Positions 25,148 to 33,662 of a DNA stretch of 58,814 nt are shown in pieces. Each line of letters opens with the position of its first letter. Positions within the stretch are counted from its first letter, which is position 1. Source of the stretch: a virus; the IMG/VR virus record IMGVR_UViG_3300044679_000035, positions 1 to 58,814 of that record. One strand, 5' to 3'. The translations under genes were made by a program, and so were the position numbers. Under the pieces are notes generated by a model. The model was not told where the DNA came from and ran no database searches. It saw only the letters and a list, made by a program, of their open reading frames with translations.

Positions 25148-25648
25148 GCGGCATCTGGCGACCTTTTCATGGGCCGCGCGGCCATCGTCTCTGGTGACGG
25201 CAAATACCGCTACCTTCTGCATCGTGTATGGGACGCCGGCAAGCCGCGCGCGCTATTCGTCATGCTCAATCCGTCCACAGCGGACGCCGAGATTGATGAT
25301 CCGACGATTCGGTCCTGCATTCGGCTATCGAAATCTTGGGGTTACGGCAGTTTCGAGGTCGTGAATCTCTATGCCTTTCGCGCGACAGACCCGCGCGCCC
25401 TTGCGCGGGAACCGTTTCCGGTGGGGCCAGACAACAGTGGGGCGCAGGATGCCGCCATCGAGCGCTGCGATGTTGTTATTTGCGCATGGGGCGCGCATGA
25501 AATAGACACGGCGTTGGCGCGCGACCTCTACGACCGCGCCACTCTCCACCACCCCGTTTGTTATTGTCTCGGAACAACCAAATCTGGCGCCCCAAAGCAT
25601 CCGCTCTATATTGCGACAGGGGCTCCATTGGTGGAGTATCGGGCATGA
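25142..25648 (+). CDS. DUF1643 family protein (cargo gene)
   Basis: 168 residues; ATG overlaps the gp11-1 stop. YLLHRVWDAGKPRALFVMLNPSTADAEIDDPTIRSCIRLSKSWGYGSFEVVNLYAFRATDP is the signature of DUF1643, a family frequent in phages and mobile DNA with no established activity. It interrupts a row of tail-adaptor genes, so it is an accessory insertion. Its stop overlaps the ATG of a hybrid mini-ORF. Confidence 0.82.
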   Translation: MSAASGDLFMGRAAIVSGDGKYRYLLHRVWDAGKPRALFVMLNPSTADAEIDDPTIRSCIRLSKSWGYGSFEVVNLYAFRATDPRALAREPFPVGPDNSGAQDAAIERCDVVICAWGAHEIDTALARDLYDRATLHHPVCYCLGTTKSGAPKHPLYIATGAPLVEYRA

Positions 25649-25659
25649 CCAGCGTTTTT
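25642..25659 (+). repeat. Copy 1 of the gp11-2 gene start
   Basis: GGCATGACCAGCGTTTTT; the true start of gp11-2 at 26435-26452 matches 17 of 18. Confidence 0.88.
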
Positions 25660-25689
25660 GCCACGGCGGCGGAGGGCAGGCCGGGATGA
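25645..25689 (+). CDS. Hybrid mini-ORF (start of gp11-2 joined to end of gp11-1)
   Basis: Encodes MTSVFATAAEGRPG. MTSV equals the start of the gp11-like gene at 26438 and FATAAEGRPG equals the end of the gp11-like gene at 24576. Its ATG overlaps the DUF1643 stop and its TGA overlaps the methyltransferase ATG. Most likely a recombination scar that now works as a coupling leader, with GGAGGG as ribosome site for the methyltransferase. Confidence 0.7.
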   Translation: MTSVFATAAEGRPG

Positions 25690-25691
25690 GC
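25657..25691 (+). repeat. Copy 2 of the gp11-1 gene end
   Basis: Same 35 nt as at 25113 with two substitutions; here it precedes the methyltransferase start. Confidence 0.9.
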
Positions 25692-26441
25692 AATCTTCGC
25701 CTCGTGCACGGCGACTGCCGGCGCGCCATGCGCGGGCGCAAGTACGATCTGATCATTGCCGATCCGCCCTATGCCGTGACATCGCTGCGATGGGACAAAT
25801 CTGTCGATGGCTGGCTGGAAATCGCCGCCGATACCTTGCGGCCAAGCGGCTCGCTGTGGCTGTTCGGCTCCATGCGCTCCCTGATGGCGTCAGCCGTCGA
25901 GGTCGCAAATGCCGGGCTGCGCTACGCCCAAGATATCGTTTGGGAAAAGCACAACGGAAGCGCATTTCACGCGGACAGGTTCAAGCGCGTTCACGAACAT
26001 GTCGTACAGTTTTATCGCGCGGACTCACCGTGGGCTGGCGTTTGGAATGAGGTTCAGACCACGCCGGACGCAATGGCGCGCATCGTCAAACGGCGGAAGC
26101 GACAACCTTCGCACCTTGGCGAGATCAACGAGAATGGCTCGGGCTACGAGTCGATCGACGGTGGTCCGCGCATCATGCGGTCGGTTATCTATGTGCGGTC
26201 GTGCCACGGCCACGCAATCCATCCCACGGAGAAGCCTGTCGATCTTCTCGAAATCTTGATCCGGACATCGTGTCCGCCGGACGGTCTCGTCGGGGACTTC
26301 TTCGCGGGCTCCGCCGCGACAGCAGAAGCCTGCAGTCGCGCAGGGCGGCATTATCTCGGAGCCGAAATTGACGCGGACTACCATGGCGCCGCGATGGAGA
26401 GATTACGTTCGTCGCTATTTACCGGAGGCGCGGTGGCATGA
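25686..26441 (+). CDS. DNA adenine/cytosine-N4 methyltransferase (cargo gene)
   Basis: 251 residues. Catalytic motif DPPY at 26-29, then HPTEKPVDLLEILI and the AdoMet site DFFAGSAATAEA near the C-terminus: catalytic motif before AdoMet motif, as in beta-class N6-adenine or N4-cytosine enzymes. Likely modifies phage DNA against host restriction; no partner nuclease nearby. Start at 25686 follows from GGAGGG and the overlap with the mini-ORF stop. Confidence 0.85.
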   Translation: MSNLRLVHGDCRRAMRGRKYDLIIADPPYAVTSLRWDKSVDGWLEIAADTLRPSGSLWLFGSMRSLMASAVEVANAGLRYAQDIVWEKHNGSAFHADRFKRVHEHVVQFYRADSPWAGVWNEVQTTPDAMARIVKRRKRQPSHLGEINENGSGYESIDGGPRIMRSVIYVRSCHGHAIHPTEKPVDLLEILIRTSCPPDGLVGDFFAGSAATAEACSRAGRHYLGAEIDADYHGAAMERLRSSLFTGGAVA

Positions 26442-26452
26442 CCAGCGTTCTT
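26435..26452 (+). repeat. Copy 2 of the gp11-2 gene start
   Basis: Native position of the sequence duplicated at 25642. Confidence 0.88.
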
Positions 26453-27007
26453 CAGAGCCCGGAGGACATCTGCAACGCTGCCCTGGTCCGTCTCGGCTAC
26501 AAGAAAACCATCGGCAATATCTACGAAGGTTCGATGGCCTCGCGGATATTTCTGCGCATCTACGGCCAGACCCGCGACGCCCAGCTGCGCGCCAGCGATT
26601 GGGGCTTCGCGGAAGGCATCGCGGCAGGTGTGGTGGCGGGGATCGCACCGTTCCCGTGGCTGTACCAGTATGCCTATCCCGGCGACTGCCTGAAGGTCCG
26701 CGACATCTTCAATCAGCAGTCCTATGCCGGGGATCAGAACAATCCGACGCCGAACGACTGGCGCACCGGCAACGCGCTTATCAACAACGTCAGTCAGGAA
26801 GTTGTCTGGGCCAATATCGTCAATGCCACGCTGGTCTACACGCGGCAGGTCACATCGCCCGCAGCATGGACAAGCGATTTCGCCGAAGGTCTCATCGCCG
26901 CACTTGCCCGGCGCGCGCTTCCTGCTTTTCAGGAGGCGCAACTGTTGCCACAAGCAGCAAAAGACGAAGAGACCATGATCCAGATCGCCGATGCGACGCA
27001 GGGGTAA
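26438..27007 (+). CDS. gp11-like head-tail adaptor, copy 2
   Basis: 189 residues; ATG overlaps the methyltransferase stop. EDICNAALVRLGYKKTIGN-YEGS--S, TRDAQLRASDWGFAEG, YQYAYPGDCLKVRDI and WTSDFAEGLIAALARRALP define a gp11-type adaptor. Strongly similar to copy 3 over the first 65 residues, so these two are tandem duplicates. Confidence 0.75.
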   Translation: MTSVLQSPEDICNAALVRLGYKKTIGNIYEGSMASRIFLRIYGQTRDAQLRASDWGFAEGIAAGVVAGIAPFPWLYQYAYPGDCLKVRDIFNQQSYAGDQNNPTPNDWRTGNALINNVSQEVVWANIVNATLVYTRQVTSPAAWTSDFAEGLIAALARRALPAFQEAQLLPQAAKDEETMIQIADATQG

Positions 27008-27010
27008 TTC

Positions 27011-27640
27011 GTGGCACCCCTTCAAACACCGGAGCAACTCTGCAACGCCGCTCTCGCGCGCATCGGCTACAAGGAGCGCATCGGGAACCTGTACGAGGGC
27101 TCGATGGCGTCCAAGGTCGCGCTGCAACTCTATGCGGAGACGCGCGACGAAAAGCTGGCATCGTTCGAGTGGGGATTTGCAGAACGTAATGCCCAACTCG
27201 CATTGCTGAAATCGGCTCCGGTCGGCGGTTACATTCCACCTGCGGTCTGGAACCCGGCACAGAACCCGCCGCTGGGATGGAGTTACGAATTTGCCTATCC
27301 GGGCGACTGTCTCAAGGTGCGCTCGCTGCGGGTGCAGCTATTCTTCACGCCAGACTACGATCCGAAACCCGTCGAGTTCCGCATCGTGCAGGACAACACG
27401 CTGGCGACACCCGCAAAGGTCATCCTCTGCAACATCAATCCGGCATTCGTGGTCTACACCGCGCAGGTCACAAATCCGCTGGCGTGGGAGCCGGGATTCG
27501 TCGAAACACTGATCGACGCGCTCTCCAAAACCTTCGCACCCGCGCTCGCGAGAGTCGATCAGGCCGGATTCGAGGCTGAGAAAGCCGGGGCCGCGATGGA
27601 AGGCGCAGAAGCCGGACAGGCGGAAGCGAGGCTGGGATGA
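27011..27640 (+). CDS. gp11-like head-tail adaptor, copy 3
   Basis: 209 residues from GTG. PEQLCNAALARIGYKERIGN, LYEGSMASKVALQLYAETRD, WGFAERN and YEFAYPGDCLKVRSLR parallel copy 2; an Ala/Glu-rich tail is extra. Copies 2 and 3 might form a mixed ring or successive rings between portal and nozzle. Overlaps the next gene by 4 bp. Confidence 0.75.
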   Translation: MAPLQTPEQLCNAALARIGYKERIGNLYEGSMASKVALQLYAETRDEKLASFEWGFAERNAQLALLKSAPVGGYIPPAVWNPAQNPPLGWSYEFAYPGDCLKVRSLRVQLFFTPDYDPKPVEFRIVQDNTLATPAKVILCNINPAFVVYTAQVTNPLAWEPGFVETLIDALSKTFAPALARVDQAGFEAEKAGAAMEGAEAGQAEARLG

Positions 27641-28545
27641 CGAAGCCGCTTGCTATTGACCTCTGCTGCGGCCTTTTTGGCTGGTCATCTGGCCTGGTCG
27701 CGGAAGGCTGGGAGGTAATTGGGGTTGACCTTGAAGACATGCACGCGAAATTTGGTATCCCGCGACCGCCGGAATACCGGTTGATTATCCAGGATATTCT
27801 CACGCTGCGCGGCTCGCAATTCAGGAACGCCGACCTGATCGTCGCATCACCGCCCTGTCAAAAATATTCGTGGATGGCGATGCCGTGGAAGCGCGCGAAG
27901 GCCGCAGCGGCGGCAATCCGTGCCGACGAAACAGGACAGATGCTGGCCGACCTGAACCGGCTCTTCGACGCCTGCTTCCGCATCCAAGCCGAAGCGTCGC
28001 TTGCCGCCGGTCGCCATATCCCCATGATTGTCGAGAATGTCAGAGGTGCGCAGCCGTGGGTCGGACGGGCTCGACATAACTTCGGATCGTTCTATTTGTG
28101 GGGCGATGTGCCAGCCCTCATGCCGAGAGCGGAGAGGGCGCAGAAGTTCAATCCTGACGGCACGGCTCACGGTCCCGGGTCGTGGTTTGCGATTGCCGAT
28201 AGCAAAAATCGCGGCGCGAACGGTCAGAAGAATCCAGGGTTTCGGTTCGACGGCAGCGGGCGCAGTTTCCAAACCGAAAGCGTTGCGCGCCATTGCGGGA
28301 CGAAAGTTCCGACGCAAAGTGCCGGGCGCAGTCCTGCGCCCGGCACTGGCGAGCGGTTCACGTCTCGGGACTGTGGCACGAAAAACGGGAACGATTGGTT
28401 TGGGGCGGGCGAGGATTGCAGCTTGCAGCGCCGTCAAGGATCGAAGTCAATTGGTCGAAAAGCGGCCAGCGCCATGATCGCGAAAATCCCGGAGCCATTG
28501 TCTCGTTACATCGCAACTACGTTCAAGCCGCGCGAGGCTGCATGA
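27637..28545 (+). CDS. DNA cytosine-5 methyltransferase-like protein (cargo gene)
   Basis: 302 residues. Motif I DLCCGLFGWSSGL (8-20), motif IV with PPCQ (72-75, catalytic Cys 74), ENV (133-135), and a C-terminal IPEPLSRYIATTF like motif X. Shorter than bacterial enzymes, with an unusual region of CGTK repeats between motif VI and the end. Together with the N-methyltransferase it probably protects phage DNA. Inserted among adaptor genes with 4-bp overlaps at both ends. Confidence 0.82.
   Translation: MTKPLAIDLCCGLFGWSSGLVAEGWEVIGVDLEDMHAKFGIPRPPEYRLIIQDILTLRGSQFRNADLIVASPPCQKYSWMAMPWKRAKAAAAAIRADETGQMLADLNRLFDACFRIQAEASLAAGRHIPMIVENVRGAQPWVGRARHNFGSFYLWGDVPALMPRAERAQKFNPDGTAHGPGSWFAIADSKNRGANGQKNPGFRFDGSGRSFQTESVARHCGTKVPTQSAGRSPAPGTGERFTSRDCGTKNGNDWFGAGEDCSLQRRQGSKSIGRKAASAMIAKIPEPLSRYIATTFKPREAA
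28318..28347. repeat. Perfect 14-bp inverted repeat inside the C5 methyltransferase gene
   Basis: Left arm AGTGCCGGGCGCAG, two-base centre TC, right arm its exact complement. It falls in-frame at about residues 228-237, outside the methyltransferase motifs. Confidence 0.85.
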
Positions 28546-29468
28546 GCGGAACCCCGGCATCCTTGGTCAATAGAGCCCTCGATCAGCTCGGCAGACCGGA
28601 GCTTGCGCTCGGAGAATTGGAAGAGGGTACCGAAGGCGCCAAGCCTGCGCTTCGTGCCTATGGTCCAGCCGTGCGCCAGTTGCACCGCGTCGCGCATTGG
28701 GACTTCGCCCGGAAACAGGCACCCCTCCTCATGCTCGGCGATGCGACCGGGCAAACGCCGAATGTTGGCAAGAAAGTGTTGGCCCCATTTTGTTATGAGT
28801 ACGCATTACCAATCGACTGCATGAAAATGCGTTTCGTGCCGTGGAACTCCAATCCGCAGCAACCAAACCCGCCGATCATGACGGGGCTCGGGCAGCAACC
28901 GCTCAATGCCGTCCGCCTGAGACCTGCCCCGTTCCTGCTGTCGCTCGATTATAATTATCCAGTCGAGACCGGGAACGCCATCGTTGCGCAAGGAATACCG
29001 GACTGGGCGAACTGCACCGGGACCGGGCCGCAGCAGCGCACCGTGATCCTGACGAATGTCCCGCCGCAGCCGCAGACCAATGCGCCCGTCGTCATGCCGT
29101 GTGCCGTCTACACATGCCTTGTCGTCTATCCGAGCCAGTGGGATTCGCTGTTCGAGCAGGCGCTTGTAAATTATCTGGTCCAGCTTCTCGCGATGGCTTT
29201 GGTCAAGGGCACGATTGCGGAGAAGCGGGCCGTCAGGGATGACGCAATCAAGATCGCGAAAGGGATGATCGAGGAAGCCCGCGCGACCAACGCAAATGAA
29301 AGCGGCTATCCCCAAACGACTTCGCATACGCCAGATTGGATCAGCGCCCGAAACCAAGGAGGAGGGAATTACGGCGGATGGGGGGGTAGCTACGACGGCT
29401 ACAGCGGGCCGGGGATACTGTGGGGCGGCTATGATTCGGTGGCGTGGTCAGATGGAAGCGTGTATTGA
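28542..29468 (+). CDS. gp11-like head-tail adaptor, copy 4 (long)
   Basis: 308 residues. ASLVNRALDQLGRPELALGELEEGTEGAKPALRAYGPAVRQLHRVAHWDFARKQAPLLMLGD is a clear gp11-type opening, followed by YEYALPIDCMKMRFVP. The C-terminus carries an added Gly/Tyr-rich tail (GNYGGWGGSYDGYSG) that could bind the nozzle or a fibre. Overlaps its neighbours by 4 bp. Confidence 0.75.
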   Translation: MSGTPASLVNRALDQLGRPELALGELEEGTEGAKPALRAYGPAVRQLHRVAHWDFARKQAPLLMLGDATGQTPNVGKKVLAPFCYEYALPIDCMKMRFVPWNSNPQQPNPPIMTGLGQQPLNAVRLRPAPFLLSLDYNYPVETGNAIVAQGIPDWANCTGTGPQQRTVILTNVPPQPQTNAPVVMPCAVYTCLVVYPSQWDSLFEQALVNYLVQLLAMALVKGTIAEKRAVRDDAIKIAKGMIEEARATNANESGYPQTTSHTPDWISARNQGGGNYGGWGGSYDGYSGPGILWGGYDSVAWSDGSVY

Positions 29469-32400
29469 GCACGCCTTTCATCCTGCCTTCATTCGCCGCC
29501 GGAGAACTCGCGCCGTCGATGTATGGCCGTGTCGATCTGGCGAAGTTTCATATAGGTCTGGCAACGGGCAGGAATGTGTTCGTCGGATTCCGCGGCGGCG
29601 TCTATTCCCGCGCCGGAACCGCTCTCTGCAACTACTCCAAGCAGACCGGGCGCAATGTTCCGCCGCGCACGGTCGCATTCCAGTTCTCCGCGCTTCAGGG
29701 CCTCTGCCTTGAGTTCGGCAATCTCTACATGCGCGTCTTCTCCAACGGGCAGGCCGTCACCGAGTCGCCCACGGACATCTCCGCGATCACGCAAGCCAAT
29801 CCCGGCGTCGTCACGGACACCGGGCACGGTTATTCCAATGGCGACTGGGTTTATCTGTCAGGCATCGGCGGGATGACGGAATTGAACGGTCGCACGCTGG
29901 TCGTGGCCGGCGCGACCACAAACACGTTCACGCTCACCGATGTTTTCGACAACGCGATCGACACGACGGCATACGCCGCCTACACCAGCGGGGGTACCGC
30001 AGCGCGCATCTATACCCTGACGACGCCCTATTCCGAGGTCGATCTGCGCTGGCTGAAATTCACGGAGAGCGACGATGCCGTCACGATCTGCGGCTGGAAT
30101 CAGGCGACGGGCGCCAATTACCCGCCCTACGCCCTGTCGAGGTCCGCTGACGATAGCTGGACGCTGACGGAACTGACATTCGGCTCCGTGATCGCGGCGC
30201 CGGCGACATGCACCGGAGCGGCCAGCAACATCTACGGCGGCAGCGGGTCACCTAACAACAAGCCGACCGATTATCAGTACGTCGCGACCGCCGTCGATTT
30301 CAATACCGGGCAGGAAAGTCAGGCATCGCCGATTGCGAATATCCCGAATTCGGTGGACATCGCCCTTTCTGCCGGCTCAATCAGTCTGACTTGCGCCCCT
30401 GTGACCGGCGCTTATTACTATAACTTCTATCAGGCACCCCCGGCCTACAACGGTACCGTTCCGGATGGCAGCCTGTTCGGCTACATCGGAACCAATTTCG
30501 GACCAAGCTTTGTCGATACCAACATCGAGGCCGATCTCTCTCAGGTTCCTCCGCTCCACAATGATCCTTTTGCGCCGGGGCAGATATTCGCCATCGAAGT
30601 GACGAACCCGGGTTCCGGACTGGAATCCGTGACGTGGACAATCGGGATAGGGACGGCAGCCGGCGTCGGAACCGGATTCGAGGGCTATCCGATCATCGTC
30701 AACCAGCAGCTTCTCGGATTCTTTGTCACCGACAACGGCACCGGATACCAGGTCGGCAATACGATCACTTTCGACGGTGCCGCCTTCGCGACGGGCACGC
30801 TGACCTTTGCCGCGCAACCGACGGCAGGTGACACCATCGGACTGGGAGTGCTGCCCGCCGTGACGTGGACCTTTGTCGCGACGCGCGGCGGCTCCAACCA
30901 GACCGTCATCCAGGATAACTTGGCCGACACCCTGATCCAGCTCGCGACCGATCTCTCCAATTCCGCAGTTCCCGACATCGCGGCTGCCAATTACGTCGCG
31001 ACATCGGGCACCGTTTTGACGATCCAGTACGGGACGGCGGGGATAGGGGGAAATTCCTACACGCTGGCGACATCGAGCGCGAACGTCACTCTTTCCGGTG
31101 CCACTCTCAGCGGCGGCAGCGGCAGTTCCGGCACGGCACCCTCCGCGGTGCTCTCCATCGGCCCGCTGCTCGGCACCTATCCAAGCGTCCCGGCCTATTT
31201 TCAGGAACGCTTGGCGCTGATGGCGACCCCGAACCAGCCGGACACCTATCGGTTCTCGCAGCCCGGAAAGTTCAACAATTTCGACAGCCGCGTCCCTCCG
31301 GTGGACAGCGACGCCATCACAGGAACTCCATGGGCCGTCGAGGTCAACGGAATCCAGTGGGGCATCCCGATGCCGGGCGGACTCGTTGTGCTGACCGGTC
31401 TCGAAGCGTGGCAGCTCACCGGCGCCGGGGGCTCTGCGATCAATCCGCAGCCGATTACGCCGTCGAGCCAGCAGGCCCAGCCACAAGCCTATAATGGCTG
31501 CTCCGCGATCATCGCGCCGCTGAAAATCGACGCCGATATCCTCTACGCGCAGACCCAAAACCAGCAATGGTTCGATCTGGCGTATCAATACTGGGTCAAC
31601 ATCTACACCGGCGCCGACCTGACTTTCATTTCGCCGCACCTCTTCGCGAACTATCAAATCTGGGATCGGGCCTGGTGTCAGGTGCCGAACCGGATTCTCT
31701 GGAGCGTGAGAAACGACGGTATCCTTCTCAGCCTGACCTATTACAAGCAGCAGGATGTCATGGGATGGACGCGGCACGATACCAGCGGACAGGTCTGGAG
31801 CGTTGCTTCCGTGACGGAGCCGCCGGTCGATGCGCTTTATCTGGCGACGTCGCGCTTCACCTATGGCGGCGAAGCCTATTTCATCGAGCGCATGGACAAC
31901 CGGATATGGACGGCTTCCGAAAATACGTGGTGTGTCGATTGCGCGCTGTCGAGCCTGTCATCGTTCGCCTATCCCGACGCCATTCTCAGCGTCACGGCAG
32001 GCGGCGCGAATGGCCTCGGTATCCCGACCGGCGTCACGGGACTCGTCGGAGGGTCCGGCTATTCGGCGGCGACGGCCGGCAGCATCGTCGATCCGACCGG
32101 CTCCGGTTGCGTGGTCAATCTCACCATCGTGGCCGGAGTCATTACCGCAGTCGGCTTTACCGGCGGCACGAATTACACCTATCCGCAGCTTGTTTTTAAT
32201 GATCCAAACGGCACCGGAGAAGGAGCGTCGGCGACGGTCACGCTGAACAACGGCGCGACATTCTTGGCCTCGGCCGCCGTGTTCTCCGGCGGCGACGTCG
32301 GCTCCGCGATCAGGATGGGTGGCGGTCGCGCCATCATCACGACGGTAAATTCCTCCACGACGGTTACCGCAACGATTGTCGCCCCAATCGTGCAGGTCAA

Positions 32401-33085
32401 TCCCGAGGGCGGCATGCTGCCGTTCCCGGCGCAGTCCGGCTCCTGGAGCATGGCGCCGCAGTCGACCAGCTTCGGCGGCCTCTGGCACCTCGAAGGCCTC
32501 GGCGTCATCGGAATCGCGGACGGAATCCCGGTCGGTCCCCTCACGGTGCAGCCCGACGGCACCGTGACGCTGCCTTTCGCGGCCAGCTACGTCACGCTGG
32601 GGTTCGGGTTCACCCCGCAGGTTCAGTCCCTGATGACGGATTTCGGGCAGCCGACTTCACAGGGGCGCCGCAAGAAAATTTCCGCGATCTCGGCGCGGCT
32701 GGAGGCTTCCGGGGCCGATTTCATCATTGCCGGGGCCAACCAGCCCGATGGATCCGCACAGAGCCCGCCGGAGGTCACGATTGCATGGCCCGGCATGACC
32801 GCAGAAGTCCAGTTGCCGCCTAATCAGGGCAGGCCGCCCTACGGCAGTTCGGTCGATCCGCTTTTCACCGGAGACGTCCGTGTGGCTGTCGCTGGCGGGT
32901 TCCAGAAACCGGGACAGGTTGCTCTGCAGCAGACCGTTCCGCTTCCGATGAACCTGCTGGCCTTCATGCCGGAAATTTTAGAAGGAGATGAGCCACAGGA
33001 GCAGCCAGTTCAGGAGCCGGGCGGCGTCAAGCGGTTCTCGTGGGGGGCGTCGCAACTGCTGGGCCGGCAGAGGCGCGCGGCGTGA
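29465..33085 (+). CDS. Tail nozzle protein, gp12-like, enlarged
   Basis: 1,206 residues from the TTG overlapping the previous stop, with GGAAG seven bases upstream; a GTG seven codons earlier is an alternative. The start FILPSFAAGELAPSMYGRVDLAKFHIGLATGRNVFV is the standard opening of T7 gp12-type nozzle proteins. T7 gp12 is about 800 residues; the excess comes from inserted beta-rich domains (about 110-200 and 360-560) with a TGHGYSNGDWVYLSGIGGM ubiquitin-activating-like motif. Closes the tail tip. Confidence 0.82.
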   Translation: MSTPFILPSFAAGELAPSMYGRVDLAKFHIGLATGRNVFVGFRGGVYSRAGTALCNYSKQTGRNVPPRTVAFQFSALQGLCLEFGNLYMRVFSNGQAVTESPTDISAITQANPGVVTDTGHGYSNGDWVYLSGIGGMTELNGRTLVVAGATTNTFTLTDVFDNAIDTTAYAAYTSGGTAARIYTLTTPYSEVDLRWLKFTESDDAVTICGWNQATGANYPPYALSRSADDSWTLTELTFGSVIAAPATCTGAASNIYGGSGSPNNKPTDYQYVATAVDFNTGQESQASPIANIPNSVDIALSAGSISLTCAPVTGAYYYNFYQAPPAYNGTVPDGSLFGYIGTNFGPSFVDTNIEADLSQVPPLHNDPFAPGQIFAIEVTNPGSGLESVTWTIGIGTAAGVGTGFEGYPIIVNQQLLGFFVTDNGTGYQVGNTITFDGAAFATGTLTFAAQPTAGDTIGLGVLPAVTWTFVATRGGSNQTVIQDNLADTLIQLATDLSNSAVPDIAAANYVATSGTVLTIQYGTAGIGGNSYTLATSSANVTLSGATLSGGSGSSGTAPSAVLSIGPLLGTYPSVPAYFQERLALMATPNQPDTYRFSQPGKFNNFDSRVPPVDSDAITGTPWAVEVNGIQWGIPMPGGLVVLTGLEAWQLTGAGGSAINPQPITPSSQQAQPQAYNGCSAIIAPLKIDADILYAQTQNQQWFDLAYQYWVNIYTGADLTFISPHLFANYQIWDRAWCQVPNRILWSVRNDGILLSLTYYKQQDVMGWTRHDTSGQVWSVASVTEPPVDALYLATSRFTYGGEAYFIERMDNRIWTASENTWCVDCALSSLSSFAYPDAILSVTAGGANGLGIPTGVTGLVGGSGYSAATAGSIVDPTGSGCVVNLTIVAGVITAVGFTGGTNYTYPQLVFNDPNGTGEGASATVTLNNGATFLASAAVFSGGDVGSAIRMGGGRAIITTVNSSTTVTATIVAPIVQVNPEGGMLPFPAQSGSWSMAPQSTSFGGLWHLEGLGVIGIADGIPVGPLTVQPDGTVTLPFAASYVTLGFGFTPQVQSLMTDFGQPTSQGRRKKISAISARLEASGADFIIAGANQPDGSAQSPPEVTIAWPGMTAEVQLPPNQGRPPYGSSVDPLFTGDVRVAVAGGFQKPGQVALQQTVPLPMNLLAFMPEILEGDEPQEQPVQEPGGVKRFSWGASQLLGRQRRAA

Positions 33086-33141
33086 TGTGGCGGAGCCGGG
33101 TGCTGCCGGAGTCGACCCGAATGCACATGGGTGATCATTGA
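33085..33141 (+). CDS. Possible 18-residue coupled peptide
   Basis: MWRSRVLPESTRMHMGDH, overlapping the stop of the nozzle gene and the ATG of the next gene by one base each. May be a coupling leader or chance. Confidence 0.3.
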   Translation: MWRSRVLPESTRMHMGDH

Positions 33142-33656
33142 TGGTCGCCATCGTCACCGTCGAGGCCAAGCCGCATCACTGCGGGCAGGCCGTCCACCGG
33201 CTCCGGCCGGCACACCGCAGGGCGCTCGCGCTGACCGGACGCCATGCCCACCGCGAACTCAGGTGCCTCTTCGAACAGTCCGCGCGGGCCTATGCGCTGA
33301 TCGCGGATGGTCGCTTGGCTTGCCTGTGGGGCGTGCAGGGCTCGCTTCTGGACCCCCGCGGCTATGTCTGGATGGCGCTCACGGAAACCGCGCTCCTGTA
33401 TCCTCGGCAGACCGTGCGCGAGGCAAAGCGGCGTTTGCTGGAATGCGCGGCATGGTATCACGAGCTTGCCACAACGATTCTCGGCGAGGATCGCGCTGGC
33501 CTGTCCTTCGCGCTGGCCCTCGGCTTTCACGCCCGGGACGACGAACCGGAGACCGACAGGCGGAGACTTGTCGCAAAGCTTCTGGCGGACGAAAGCTTGC
33601 GGATTCCGGTTGGTGCGACTTTTGTGCTACCGCTGGGCTGGCACGCGAAGGGGTAG
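33141..33656 (+). CDS. DUF2833 / gp13-like internal virion protein
   Basis: 171 residues. RPAHRRALALTGRHAHRELRCLFEQSARAYALIADGRLACLWGVQG... GYVWMALTETALL has the acetyltransferase-like fold pattern of the DUF2833 family that includes T7 gp13. In T7 it is needed for assembly of the internal core. Its position between nozzle and the gp14-like gene is the same as in T7. Confidence 0.7.
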   Translation: MVAIVTVEAKPHHCGQAVHRLRPAHRRALALTGRHAHRELRCLFEQSARAYALIADGRLACLWGVQGSLLDPRGYVWMALTETALLYPRQTVREAKRRLLECAAWYHELATTILGEDRAGLSFALALGFHARDDEPETDRRRLVAKLLADESLRIPVGATFVLPLGWHAKG

Positions 33657-33662
33657 CCGGGC

